Notes under the pieces: generated by a model
Seen by the model: only the letters and a program-made list of their open reading frames with translations
Told to the model about the DNA's origin: nothing
Database searches by the model: none
In this document: positions 12,333 through 24,091 of the stretch, piece by piece
How positions within the stretch are numbered: the stretch's first letter is position 1
Layout: the number at the start of each line of letters is the position of its first letter
Origin: Larix kaempferi
Lineage: Eukaryota > Streptophyta > Pinopsida > Pinales > Pinaceae
Length of the DNA: 64,000 nucleotides
Direction: 5' to 3'
Assembly: GCA_027924585.1 (NCBI GenBank)
Contig: BSBM01000779.1
Span: 13,357,001-13,421,000 of the forward strand
Made by a program: the position numbers and the translations under genes

Positions 12333-12466
12333 AAACTAGAGGGGTCAAATTTCTTGAAATGTAATGTTTTTTGGACATGTAAAAAATTTCAGATAAAAAA
12401 TATACACCTCAAAAAATTGGATCCCTTTTAGTGCTTAATAAATATAGATTTAAGATAGATCTATAC
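12333..12466. repeat. Fold-back module, copy B (left arm truncated)
   Basis: It shares the central and right-arm sequence of copies A and C (tttcttgaaatgtaat, acctcaaaaaattggatcc, agatagatctata). Most of the left arm is missing. Confidence 0.5.
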
Positions 12467-12565
12467 TACTTTTAGTTTATATTGTGTTAATTCTTGATAT
12501 TATTTTAATATAAATTGAAACAAAATTTTGAAGTATTTGTTAAGGGTTAAGTCTAACTATTTACC

Positions 12566-12698
12566 ACCATAGATCCATCGTAAACCTAGATCTATCAAGC
12601 ACCGAGATAGATCCAATTTTTTGAGGCATAATTTACATCTCTAAAACTATGATCCCTCCTGGTGCTTGATAGATCTATGTTTAAGATGGATCTATGCT
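12566..12698. repeat. Fold-back module, copy C (best preserved)
   Basis: The arms CATAGATCCATCGTAAAC and GTTTAAGATGGATCTATG pair almost perfectly; agatctatcaagcaccgag pairs with tggtgcttgatagatct further in. The whole 133 bp is therefore an imperfect palindrome with no ORF, as expected of a fold-back or MITE-like element. No clear target duplication was found. Confidence 0.65.
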
Positions 12699-15600
12699 AG
12701 TTTTTATTTTTTTATTTTATAACCCAACATGGATTTTTTTAATAAATTTTTATTTGGTTGTAATTTTTTATTTCAAGAGACAACTTCGATTTTTTTAATA
12801 ACTTTTTATTTGGGTTTTTCTTTTTTTTTATGAGTCGACATGAATTTTTTTAATTACTTTTTATTTTTGGTAATATAACGTTACGTTACATGACAACATC
12901 TCTCCCATACTGCATTGTAGAGCACCTCTCTACTCTCAATGCAATAAATATTAGATGTTTTTATTAATAAATATTAGTAATATTATGAAATCAAATATTT
13001 GCAAAATGGGTTAACGGAGCTACACCAAGTTGTTTTATTTTCCTTGTTGTACCTTTTATCGAAAAATAATTAAAACAATAAATATAAATCTATTTACAAA
13101 CCTTTTTTTTTATATTATGTGATTAAAATTTCACCTACATGAAATGTTAGAGTAGAGTAAGGTATACTTTAAATCTTATTTTAATCATTTAGAATTATTA
13201 TTTTTTAAATTGTATTTAAACATAACATGAACTTTCTTATGTATAAAAATTTGTGCAATAGATTAGAAGAGCTAAAGGTTCCTTCTGAGTTGAGAATTGT
13301 TGCGATAAGGTTGTACAAGACTGTCATTACAAAATTTAAGAGCACTGAGGGGTGGTCCAAAGATATTAATTGTAATATTGGAGTTAAGTAAGGTTTTCCC
13401 CTTTCCCCTACCATTTTCGACTGTAACATACCCATTACTCTCAATTAAGATATGGGGTATAATCTTTTTCTTTTTTAAATCTAAACAAGATAGATATCAT
13501 TAGATATCATTCGCAACAAAGGAAAAAACCCCAAAGCTCCTCAATTATATAATACCATTCTTATTTATACAACAGTCATTAGTCTTATTAGTCCCTACCG
13601 CTAGGCCAGGGTACTAATTGTAATCGATCGATGTTGACTACCTATTAGTTTAGGTTGACTCAAATGTAATGTATCATTTTAATCATAGTTTAAAATTATT
13701 TTTTATTAATCAATATAAAAATCAAATTTTTCTGTAAGCCGATTGGATTATATTTTGAAGCGTTATTGCCACAGTGGCGGCGTGGGTCTTCGGAATGGAT
13801 CCCTCTCCCTGCATTCTTCAAGGGCGTCTGGCAATGCTTTAACTCCTTTCCTTTTTCGATGAAGCTGTGTCACTGCCACCGCCACACCCACCGCCATTGC
13901 CTTCATAACTTTCACTGCCACGGCCACTGCCACCGCTCATAACTTTCATTGCCACCACCTTGATAAATCTTCATTGCCTTCATAGTCCTGCCATGCCCAC
14001 AGCCTTCATAGAAAGGATAAAGAGCATCAGCGGCCTCTCCCTCTCCCTCGTTATTCGAAGTCCAGGATTATCCCTTCCAAATTACAAATTAATGATTGCT
14101 TACAATTGCATTCTTGCTGCTAGAGCTTGCTTACAATTGTAGTGTTGTTGCTGGAACCATGTACGCACACAACATGGCATGGAAACAACTTCGTGTTGTT
14201 GTTGGAACCATGTACGCACACAACATGGCATGGAAATTACAAGTTCACCTGTAAGTGCATTCTTTGTAAATTTTTAGTCTCTTTGACTGTTTCTTTCAGG
14301 GCTCTATGTAAAATGTCATATTCCTTCTCATCTCCAGGGATTTTACATTGCAAAATCCTAAAAACATGCTTAGGTCATCCATGCTTTGTCGACATAGCAG
14401 ATGATTAGTGCATTGCATTAGAAACGTCTATGTCGATTGATCTACGGACTCAACCCTCCTACCAAGACTACGTCCCACGCAGAACACGGTTGCTGCATGG
14501 CCAGGGAGCAACTGTGGTGGTCGAACGCTCTGGTAGAGGGAGAAGCCGCCGAGGGAGGCTCAAGCAAAGCATGTAGTAGGGCGTTTGAACAATTCATCCA
14601 TGAATTTATGAAGAAACCCAAGCAAATACAATGGTGGTGAATCAATATGTTATTCTTTCAATCAAAGAGTAGAGATTTGTTTTCATACCTGACTTGTTGC
14701 AGCTTTAACAAAGCATTCTCCATTTGATGGTGACAGTAATTCAACTATTTATTTTACATTTGAGTTGAACATACCTTTCCATGACAGCTTTGTTCAGACC
14801 TGTGAATCAGTTGTGAAAGTTGTGAACTTGTGTTGGTCGTTGAGGGCAAGCCATTGCCTCTACCCAAAAACGCTTGCCCAAAACGATATTCAAAAGCAAC
14901 GACATGCAGTGGCTTGCAAGACACTTCATTGCTATTGTGCAGATAGAGTTCAGATTCCTTGGCATTGTATGTTCCTTTGAGAGGAGCTCTGGCCGCAAAA
15001 GATTGAAATACCTCTTGACAAAGAAAAGAGATCCCTCAACATCTTTGTGACTCTGCGCCCAAAATCCAATTCAGTCTCTGGAACTTCACCTTTCAATTAA
15101 GAAAATCGTTTTGGACTTTACCCAAAACAAAATCGCTCCGGACTTTATCCAAAACGTCTTAAAGAAACAGTAGAATTACCAAAACCTTGAGGGCAGAATT
15201 AAATTCCAGCACTATTAAATTCATAACCCTGCAGCTGATGATCTAGAGTCTGTGCCGAGTGACTAAGTACAATAAACAACATGGGAAGAGGTATCAACCA
15301 TTGATTTGGCAACAGAATAGGCTTGTTTTTGTGACATCGCAAGAATTGCTCTGAGATAAATAATTCCTCTCATTTCTTTTACCTTCATCGATAGTTTTAG
15401 TATCATGCAGCAGAGACAACGGGTTTGAATGCTTACCCTTGGTGACATTTTCTTCGACCTGATGGCCTGGCGTATGTCAGTCTAGTCTGAGCTGAGAGTC
15501 ACATTGTCCTTCTAGCTTGTATATGGTTGTGCATGGCTTAAACGTGGCTGTGTCGGTTCCTCTCGGGACTGTCATAAAATGCATCACATTGCATGATTTT

Positions 15601-16954
15601 CTTGGATTGTCGGGTGCATGCCCTCAACCTGGCATTTATTCTTTATTTTATTTTGTTTTATTTGAATATTTTCGACATACATTGCCTAAACCTTAAACTA
15701 ATCTCATAATGAATTATAGATCGATATAGGATTTATGTATGCCTAGTTGAAGATTTGCATACACTATAATAGCAAAATGTTCAAGGATATTTATATTTAT
15801 TCAAAATGGAATTCAAGTAAATATTTATTTATTTATTATCACTACCGAGAAAGAAGTTACGTCATTTTTCCGACTTTCCCAAACACAGAATCATTAGTAT
15901 GCAAATGGTTAGTTGAATCCGCGATTCAGTCCTTCAGTTAAGTCTTGGATTTGAGTGTTGTGCAGTTCTCATGCATGCTGCTTTGGCAACAGATTTCATT
16001 GTTGTGCAGTTCTCAGGCATACTGCTTTGGAAATGGATTCAAGGTTAAGCTAGCTTTTTCATCATAGGCAACACAACTCATAATCATGATCGGGGTTTTG
16101 CTTCATAATTGGTTATGACAACTACAATCAGAAGAACCTAGAATTTAATCCATACGCAAAATTCAAAGAGCACAACCTTACTTTGACATCTTCAATAAAG
16201 AGCAACTATACACAACTACCAACGGCAGGGACGTCACCACATGCAGTGGCACTTTTTTATAACAACAGTGGCGTGGTTATTAATACATACAAGGGTTATA
16301 ATAAGATTAATGTTGTTTATACATAGAGGGTCCCTTTTCATGATCGATTATCCTCTAATTATTTCATTTGCAGCAAATATGACATTCAACCATTTTTCTA
16401 CACTAGAAAAGACATAACCATATTATGTTCATGAGCGGGCACAGGAAGTTGGGTTACTTGTGCTAGCCTAGATTTCGTAAATGCAAGTTGGTTATAGAAT
16501 TCCATAACGCAGGTGCATAATTAGGTTCAATCTCGATAAAACTCAATCCTGTAGCCAATTCTAAGGCTAGGAAAGGAGAAACGCATATGCATTATAACAC
16601 ATATCCGTTATGAAAAAGTTAAAATATAATGCAAGTGCGATATAACGCACATGTGTTATATTTGAATATTTTCATAGCGTAAGTGTGTTATATCTCACTT
16701 TTGTTATACTAATATTTAAAAAAAAACATAGTGGGTCAGCCGACCGATTCCATTTTCTTATTTATAAAACCTGGGAGCTATTAAACGCTATGGAGAATTA
16801 ATGCACGTGTGATTTGGGTATTTTCACATTGGCATTTGGATGATTTGCTCAATTTGGAAGGCTTGGTGGCTTAATTACCTTTGTTGAGTAGTATTAAGGT
16901 ATGTTTTTTGTCTTATTTTTTCTAAATTCCACATAAAACATTTAATATATATGG
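12699..16954. other. Intergenic DNA
   Basis: Mostly AT-rich. 13780-14640 is richer in GC (gccaccgcc-type runs and a 67-codon frame at 14437-14640 with no recognisable family). Near 16590-16720 there are short inverted repeats of the type ataacgcacatgtgttat. I see no gene I can support. Confidence 0.5.
14142..14240. repeat. 51-bp tandem duplication
   Basis: GTGTTGTTGCTGGAACCATG begins at 14142 and its near copy at 14193. Both continue with tacgcacacaacatggcatggaaa. Confidence 0.85.
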
Positions 16955-17145
16955 ATGTTTATAAATATTGAATCTAATTTTAATAATGTATTGTGTAAAA
17001 ATGGGGTATTCTCTATGGATCCACATAATCATGAAGAAACCATCCCTTCACAAAACCCAACCTTCAAAATATTGATCCTGGAAAAAAACCTAATAAATGT
17101 TGAAGATGAACAAGAAATTCCTCCAAGAGAAAACCATGTAATTAT
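16955..17145 (+). pseudogene. 5' part of a decayed reading frame, unrecognised
   Basis: An ATG-started frame (MFINIESNFNN...) stays open up to the attat target duplication of the inserted gag-only element. It resumes in the same frame at 19995 (codons for IIEEDHKN) and stops at 20126. The pre-insertion frame would be about 107 codons. The continuity across the insertion shows that the element landed inside an open frame. The protein is acidic and rich in N, E, P and T; I recognise no domain. Confidence 0.45.
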
Positions 17146-17834
17146 TGTTAGAATATTAAAAATCGATCTAGACTTAGGATATAAAGTATTATTCATTTTT
17201 TATACTTTCCTAGGTGTTTGACTAGGTTGTTGGCCTCATATTGCCTTTTTAGGCTCACACTTGTCATCATTATCCACAAGAGCTCCCTAGATAGATTATG
17301 GTAGATTCTATTTTCTTTTTATGACGGTCTAGAATGGTAATAGCACTTTCCCTATTTAACACATATTTGTCCTTCTTTTTCTACTTTTCAGTGGATAAGG
17401 ATAAAGCTAGGTGCCTTATGGACTTGGCAAGCTGTCTAGTTTTTGGCCAACACATGCTCCATATGTTTCTCTCCTACAACCATCATATTACTACTTTTCC
17501 ATCACTCATTAGCTTCCATATTTGATTTAGCTAAGTCATGAGGTCCTTGATTGAGTTGGAAAGTGATGTTTCCACTATTGGTGTTTTTTTGCTTTTAGTA
17601 AGCCTGCATTTTGTGAGTTTTTCAAATTTCCTTTATTGCATTTGAATTTCCTCTATGAGGTGTATTATTTATTGTACTATCATTGTTCAATAATATGACA
17701 ATGGAATTTTATCCTATTGAGTTTCTTCTCTCAAGTTAATTCTGCTGAAAATTTTCTTCCTTCTCTGCATTCTTGCAAAACTAATTGTGAGGTTTCTTCA
17801 GTGAACTAGATTCAGGCTGTGACAAATTCTCACA
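17146..17834 (+). repeat. 5' LTR of gag-only element (689 bp)
   Basis: TG...CA termini; pairs with 19176-19994. The degenerate primer site follows directly at 17835. Confidence 0.88.
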
Positions 17835-17897
17835 TGGTACCAAATCTCTGTAGTACTAAATTTCCTCTTGAGTGTTTTTTGCAGGTACAACAACTTC

Positions 17898-19162
17898 ATG
17901 GATTCAAAAGTTGTTCCTCCTCTTACTCCATTCAATTATGCTGAGTGGAAGCCAAAGATGGTTGCATCTCTAAAGAGACAATGTGTCTATGATGTGTTTA
18001 TTGGTTTTGTGAGTGAGCCATAGTCCTTTGAAGATATGAATGAATGGTTGAATGACTGTGACAGAGCATCAGAGTTATGTGTCTAGCAATGTCTTCAGAT
18101 ATGCACTAACTTATTGGTTCTGCGGATTATCCTTTTGAGCTATGGTTCAAGTTGAGAAAGGATCTGGCTAAGCATAAGATTGGTGCATGGTGCGAGCCTA
18201 TGGACACCTCCTCATGTGGTCTCCCTCTTGATGTATTGGCCTCAACTCTCTCTGAAGAAGTTGTTCAAAGAAAAGAAGAAAAAATTGCATAAATTTCTTT
18301 AATACATACAATTGTTGAAGAAATGACGACTTCCATCTCTCTCTCATGTTCTCCTATGAGTCTTATACTTTGAATTATGAGCAAGATAAGCCAGTTCATG
18401 CTCTATAATCTGAAGAGAAATTCAATTCCTCTCTTTCACGTGAGACTACTGGTGTGCGGAATGGTGATCTACTGAAGGTTTTGGGAGATAGATCATAATT
18501 TGGAAGTGATGCATTGACCCTCCTTGATTACATGCTTCCTATGTACTTCTACCTGATTGCTAGTACTAGTTCTCAGAGTTCCACTGAAGATGGGGGACAC
18601 CACCTTTTACTTGAGACTGATTCTCAATCTCATCATGGCTCATTTGGTTATGATCTCACCCATGTTGGTTCATAGGAGATATCAAGGAATCATCTATCAA
18701 TTCTTAGAGATGATTTAACTTCCAATGATCAGAAGTTCAAGTTTCAAGAGAAATCAAATCTTATTGGATTTGATCCTACCTCATCTGGTTCAAAATTAAA
18801 GTTCCAGAATGGTCTATATATTCATGGATTTGTTCTTACTAGTTTTGGTTCAAAGAGAAAGTTCAAAGAGCTCCCAAATTCACTTGCATCCACTGATGGG
18901 AAATTCAAGCACATGTTCTTGGAGCATGATCCACTTCTTCCCAAGAGGAAGATACCTCTAGACATATGATCAATTTCACACCTACTTGAGTTTGGAGCAG
19001 TTAATTTTTGGTGTGTTTTCATGTCCATATTTTGAGGGATGGTTTTGTTCGCATGAGGTTTTCTATGTTTCCTTAATTTACATGGGAATAATACTTGTTA
19101 ATGGGGTGACTATAAGTCTTTGTTTCTTGGGACATAATCCGATTTTACTCACTCTAAGTCAA
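17898..19162 (+). pseudogene. Copia-type gag remnant
   Basis: The ATG at 17898 opens with MDSKVVPPLTPFNYAEWKPKM, which looks like the start of a UBN2/DUF4219-type copia gag. A TAG ends it after about 41 codons. The rest of the interior has short open pieces in several frames and multiple stops. The final piece before the purine tract encodes SLEQLIFGVFSCPYFEG and then hydrophobic residues. No zinc knuckle or protease motif is visible. Confidence 0.6.
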
Positions 19163-19175
19163 GATTAAGGGGGGG
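19163..19175 (+). other. Polypurine tract of gag-only element
   Basis: gattaaggggggg abuts the 3' LTR start TGTTAGAAT, as expected for the plus-strand primer. Confidence 0.85.
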
Positions 19176-19994
19176 TGTTAGAATATTAAAAACCCATCTA
19201 GACTTAGGATATAAAGTATTATTCATTTTTTATAATTTCCTTGGTTTTTGACTAGTTTGTTGGCCCCATATTTCCTTTTTAGGTTCACACTTGTCATCAT
19301 TATCAACAAGAGTGCCCCCAGATAGATTATGGTAAAATATATCTACTTTTTATGAAATTCCAGAATGGTAAGAGCGCTTTCCTACTTGTACACAACTTTG
19401 TCCTTATTTTTTTGTTTTTCAGTGGATAAGGATAAAGCTAGGTGCCTTTATGGAATTGGCAAGCTGTCTAGGTTTTTTGCCAAGCTTTCTAGAATGGTAA
19501 TAGAACTTTCCTGCTTTTACACAGATTTTTCCTTCTTTTTCTGCTTTTCAGTAGATAAGGATAAAGCTAGGTTATTTTATGGACTTGCAAAGCTATCTAG
19601 TTTTTTCCCAACACATCCTCTATATTTTTATCTCCAAAAGCCATCCTATTACTACTTTTTCATCACTCATTAGCTTCCATATCTTATTTAGCTAACTCGT
19701 GAGGTCCTTGACTAAGTTGGAAAGTGATGTTTCCACTATTTTTTTTTTTTACTTTTAGTAAGCCTGCATTTTGTGAGTTTTTTGAATTGCTTTTAATGCA
19801 TTCGAATTTCCTCTATGAGGTGTATTATTTATTGTACTATAATTGTTCAATAATATGACAATGGAGTTTTATCCTATTGAGTTTCTTCTCTCAAGATAAT
19901 TCTGCTGAAAATTTTCTTCCTTCTTTGCATTCTTGCAAAACTAATTGTGAGGTTTCTTTAGTGAACTAGATTCAGGTTGTGACAAATTCTCACA
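19176..19994 (+). repeat. 3' LTR of gag-only element (819 bp, internal duplication)
   Basis: Homologous to 17146-17834 but about 130 bp longer. The extra length is a tandem duplication of a roughly 120-bp segment (ctagaatggtaatag...ttttcagt.gataaggataaagctagg, near 19370-19610), present once in the 5' LTR. Confidence 0.87.
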
Positions 19995-19999
19995 ATTAT

Positions 20000-20855
20000 T
20001 GAAGAAGACCATAAAAATCCCTCCATTGCAAGAAGGAAAACAAAACCCTCCACTACAATAATAAAAACAAATCCCTCCATCATAGGAAGAACATCAAATC
20101 CCACCAAGACAATAGATGCCAAATAGAAATTCTGAAATACTAGCACTATTGGGGTTTTTGAGACGTCTAAGTGCTATGTTTAAGGGGGGAAACCAACTAC
20201 GTTGCTCTCTTGGGAAATAAATTTATACTATCATTGACACAATTGTCAATGCCGAAAGAGCACTATATAACATTACATATTTTTTAGAGTCCGGGAGACA
20301 ATTTTATGCAAATGGACTTAGTTACCAAGATGTAAAAAAGTTGAAAATAGGAAAAGACTAGTTGTATTCCCTCTGTTGAGGCCCTCACACTGGCCTTGTT
20401 CCTTTGACTAGAAATCATATATATCCATTGACTGGTGCATAGAACAAAGTATAAAACAAAACTAGATGGATAGATGGTACATGGTATTTGATGAAGACCT
20501 ACATGAAAATAGAGACATGTCGTTGTATTTCCCGTGGAAGTTGTATGCTGAATTTATCCTTCATAAGCATGTCAATTACTTTGACATTTTAGAGTTCTAG
20601 GGATTGGGGAAGAGATTACCCAAGCTAGATATCATGCTAGGGATGATCCAAACCGTGGATATCTCCCTCCTTCCCCTCAACCCCCCCACCCCCCCCCCCC
20701 ATTTATATCCTCCTACACCTAGCCTACTAGATGACACCCAGGGGGGCATTGTTACGGTTGAACGATACATTGGTTCGTCATGGGAATTTTATTGAGATCC
20801 AAACAATTACAAGATCATCTAGGGTGGGGGTCGGAATCATCTTCAGTTGGTGGTG
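20000..20855 (+). pseudogene. Decayed reading frame flanking Gypsy-A, left part
   Basis: Plausible coding segments such as WYMVFDEDLHENRDMSLYFPW (near 20480-20540) and LPKLDIMLGMIQTVDISLL are broken by stops. The segment includes a C-rich tract at 20672-20700. Its frame continues across the Gypsy-A insertion into 36559-36748, so the retrotransposon split it. I do not recognise the protein. Confidence 0.4.
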
Positions 20856-20860
20856 GGGAG

Positions 20861-21582
20861 TGTTGGCCCGGTTTTGCAACCATGATTAGTGCTATGGGCA
20901 CCTGCTAACTAGTAGCAGCAGTTTCAATAGAAATAAATAACAATATACTAATTAAACAAGACTATTCATGGATCTAAGCAAAGATATTAAGCAAATAACA
21001 AAAATAATTTAAAATCAAGAACAAGAACATATAAGAATAATAAATTTGTATTGAAAGAATGGGGCAAGCAAGTGCTTGCGGAATCAATACCTCTAATGGT
21101 GAGGTTGAATGGCTCCAAGGATGAGCAACTCCAATCTCCAATGGTCTCTTCTCCAATGTGGTTTGCAATGGCTAAAATGCTCAGGGGAGATTTCAGCAGC
21201 ATAAGGATGAGATAATGGATGGATGGGAAATGAGGAGCCCCTACCACCTTTTTATAGGTTTTGGTGGTGGGAAATACCATTTGTGGTTTTGTGGAAACCA
21301 AATGGTATTGACCAACATGGTTTAGGTACTTTTCCCTCCTTTTTCCTTTTTTGAATAAAAATAATATTTTAATTCCCTTTTTAATATTTTTGGGAATTTG
21401 CACCCTTTTTGAGGGTTTTTTATGATTTTCTTGGAAAAATAATCTTTTTTAATGGAAAAAGGGGTGTACTAAGGTCTTTTGGTGACCTTTTGTTGGTTTC
21501 AGAGGCTCAGATGGTGGAAAAGTGGACAAATGGGTCATGTGAGTAAGGGAATGAGCTAGTGAGCACTTTTTAGGTGTTAACA
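20861..21582 (-). repeat. 3' LTR of Gypsy-A (722 bp)
   Basis: On the minus strand it starts TGTTAACACCTAAAAAGTGC and ends GGGCCAACA. It is nearly identical to 35832-36553. A TATA-like TATAAAAAGG is at 21247-21256 (minus). The first 25 bases resemble the Gypsy-B LTR start. Confidence 0.96.
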
Positions 21583-21586
21583 GATT

Positions 21587-21593
21587 GCCCCCT
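21587..21593 (-). other. Polypurine tract of Gypsy-A
   Basis: Minus-strand AGGGGGC followed by AATC and the LTR start TGTTAAC. The same tcAGGGGGCAATC precedes the Gypsy-B 3' LTR. Confidence 0.85.
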
Positions 21594-23244
21594 GATGTGT
21601 GAGGGCAGGAGCTCATCGTATGGCCGATAGACATCAGAGTTCTTTTGTCCTTTTTTCTGGGGTTTAGGGGAGAGAAGAGACCGGTTGGAGACGGGAGCCA
21701 CGGTCCTTGGAAGCTGCAAAAACAAAAAATATTACATGGCCTCAATATGAATGAGGTATAATCTCTGATAAAGGACGAGGCGGGCATTCCCATGCTCGTA
21801 TCAAGACTTATACAAAACAATTAGTCCCAAGAAGGGGGATCTAATACGTAAAGAAATATACTTGTACATCATAATGGTCCAGAGGGGACATTATTGTGGG
21901 ATATACTCATTATCATGGCTGTTCTCAATAACTGATACACTGGAATAACTGTTGAACTGCTGAGACTGAAGGTGTTCAACATCTGTATGGACTCAATGAC
22001 TGTGAGCCATTTCTGGGAAGTATTGTAACTGTATACTCAAGGGAGTATGAAACTGGGGTAAATCTGAATACTGTCGCCATGCGCAACCCGGATATCTATA
22101 GAAAAAGTGTAACTGGTGTTATCCATAGGAAGACTCTCAAATGTGGAGAAGTCAGGAGGTATCCGGGGTCTTCGACTAATAACTGAACGGATTAATACCC
22201 TGTGCGAGTCTCAACGATGCGATCAAGGTGTTGAAGTTGAGCATGTGAGAAACAACCATTTGGAGAGGCAGTAAGGATTCCTCTCGAAATGATTCGTAGG
22301 CACTCATCATAAATGGTAATGAGTCCAAGACACAGGGAACTCTAGGTCTATCCTCTGGAATCAATGTGGTTGTCGTCGACAGAGGGAGACCAACAACTAA
22401 CAAGGCAATGATGTTTCCTTGATAGGAGTACGAGGTGTATAACTGAAGTGATGTAGTACTGCTGGTAGGACTGACATACTTGTGGGAATGGGAAATAACT
22501 GGGTCAAAAAAAATGGGTAGACTCAAACTTCCTCTGTTCAGAGCATGATGACATGGTTGACCTGGCAGCGTAGGGACCTGACGTGTAGGTGTGGGGATCA
22601 TCTTTTAGGTACTGAAGGGTATGCACTGACTCTGGGTGGGTGAAGCTGATGGTAGCTGTCGAGGGAGTTTCAGGGTTACATACTGCAGAATACTCTGAAC
22701 AAAGGCGACCAAAATGGGGAAGCTGCTATGTGAGTAGACATGATGTGTTGTAGCGCCAAGAGGCACCATTGATTCCTTCTTCGTAGTTTTAATGAGCTCC
22801 AAGAAGGGATAAAAGTGTGCTCTAAAATGGTACGGTCCTGTGGATTTTATGAGCCCAGGGCGGCTCATGCTCATGGTTGCTTTCGTGTTTAGAGAGTCTG
22901 AAAGCGGTAAGTGGACTCTATTGGTGTTTCTTTTTCGTAAGTTTAGTCTCCAAGGCCCGAAAAAGCATAAAATGATGCGAATGGAGAACTCTTCTAGCCG
23001 ATGTGACTAGAGTATACCTTTTTCGTAATTAGTCTACAAGGTCCGGAAAAGGGGTAAACTTATACCAGGTAGACGCCCTTTCAGATACATTTAGCGAGCA
23101 TGAAAGGAAGCAAGATTGCTCGGCGATCTTTTCATTGTTTTAGGAGTCAAAAAAGAGCTTAAGAGAAACTCCCTAAGTGCCTTTTTCGTAAAAAGGGGTT
23201 GCTCGGCCCGAAAAAGGGATAAAATTATACCGAACAAAAAATGG
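21594..23244 (-). other. 3' non-coding region of Gypsy-A
   Basis: Between the 149-bp array and the 3' LTR. No convincing ORF on either strand. It is homologous in inverted orientation to 49320-51190 of Gypsy-B: shared landmarks include ctttttcgtaa/ggcccgaaaaag blocks, gaaaggaagcaagattgctc and gaggcgggcat. Conservation of a long non-coding 3' region in two families suggests an RNA or packaging role, or simply common descent. Confidence 0.7.
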
Positions 23245-23815
23245 ATTTATGAGGGCGAGAAAAGGTCTCAAGCATCGTCATCAGTGCGGGAAACTGGATC
23301 CGGTGACATAAGGATTGTCGGAAACGGAGAACGGCCGATGTGGCACGCAAACCGAGGTGACGAGGGGCTGTGGAAAAAATGCCCAGAAAATCTAAAGGTG
23401 AGAGCGAGAAATGATCTCAAGCATCATCACGAGCGCGGAAAACTGAATCCGGTGACATAAGGATTGTCGGAAAAGGAGAACGGCCGATGTGGTACGCAAA
23501 TAGAGGTAACAAGGGGGCGTGGAAAAATGCCCGAAAAATCTAAAGGTGAGAGCAAAAAATGATCTCAAGCATCATCACGAGCGCGGAAAACTGAATCCGG
23601 CGATATAAGACACATCGAAAACGGAGAACGGCCGATGTGGCACGCAAACCGAGGTGACGAGGGGGCGTGGAAAAAATGCCCGAAAAATCTAAAGGTGAGG
23701 GCGAGAAATGATCTCAAGCATCATCACGAGCGCGGAAAACTGAATCCGGCTATATAAGGCACGTCTAAAACGGAGAACGGCCGATGTGGCACGCAAACCG
23801 AGGCCACGAGAGAGG
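23245..23815. repeat. 149-bp tandem repeat, about four copies (Gypsy-A)
   Basis: The phrase acggccgatgtgg recurs at 23331, 23480, 23628 and 23777 (spacings 149, 148, 149). Each unit also has gatctcaagcatcatcacgag, ctgaatccgg and cacgcaaaccgaggt. It sits just upstream of the TATA box of the antisense gene. Gypsy-B carries the same repeat at 48440-49150. Confidence 0.9.
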
Positions 23816-23967
23816 CTAAAAAATGGTCAAAAAATGGACCCCGTGAAAATGGGAAACGGAAGGAACCTCTATGAATTTCTCGCTATGCTGATCCCAACGG
23901 TACCAACGGTTTGAGAAATGGACTTCGTATGATACCGCAATGGTTGTTGGAAAATTGGTAGAATTTC

Positions 23968-23976
23968 TATAAATAG
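23968..23976 (+). promoter_or_regulatory. TATA box of the antisense PMD gene
   Basis: Plus-strand TATAAATAG, followed by about 115 bp of leader and then a consensus splice donor (CAG/GTAACT at 24091/24092). It is the natural promoter for the PMD exons downstream. The position is predicted only from the motif and gene layout. Confidence 0.6.
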
Positions 23977-24091
23977 GACGTGGGGCCCAATATGACTTGT
24001 CATTGTTACGTGCGAGTTTGATAGCGCTGTCAGAGCTATTTCTTGATTTCTGGGAGATTTCACCGTTGGTTTTCGATTTAGCGAGTTGCAG

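Larger units (their letters stand above)
17141..19999 (+). mobile_element. Non-autonomous gag-only copia-like element with attat target duplication
   Basis: Direct repeats 17146-17834 and 19176-19994 start TGTTAGAATATTAAAA and end AAATTCTCACA. They are flanked by a perfect 5-bp attat duplication (17141-17145 and 19995-19999). The internal part is only about 1.34 kb: a degenerate primer site (tggtaccaaatc), a gag-like remnant and a purine tract. There is no protease, integrase or RT. This is the architecture of a terminal-repeat gag-type derivative that depends on a partner element. The LTRs differ by many substitutions and a 120-bp duplication, so it is old. Confidence 0.88.

Noticed and set aside
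14437-14645. 67-codon frames open on both strands
   Set aside because: Equal open length on both strands and no family; possibly chance in a GC-richer patch.
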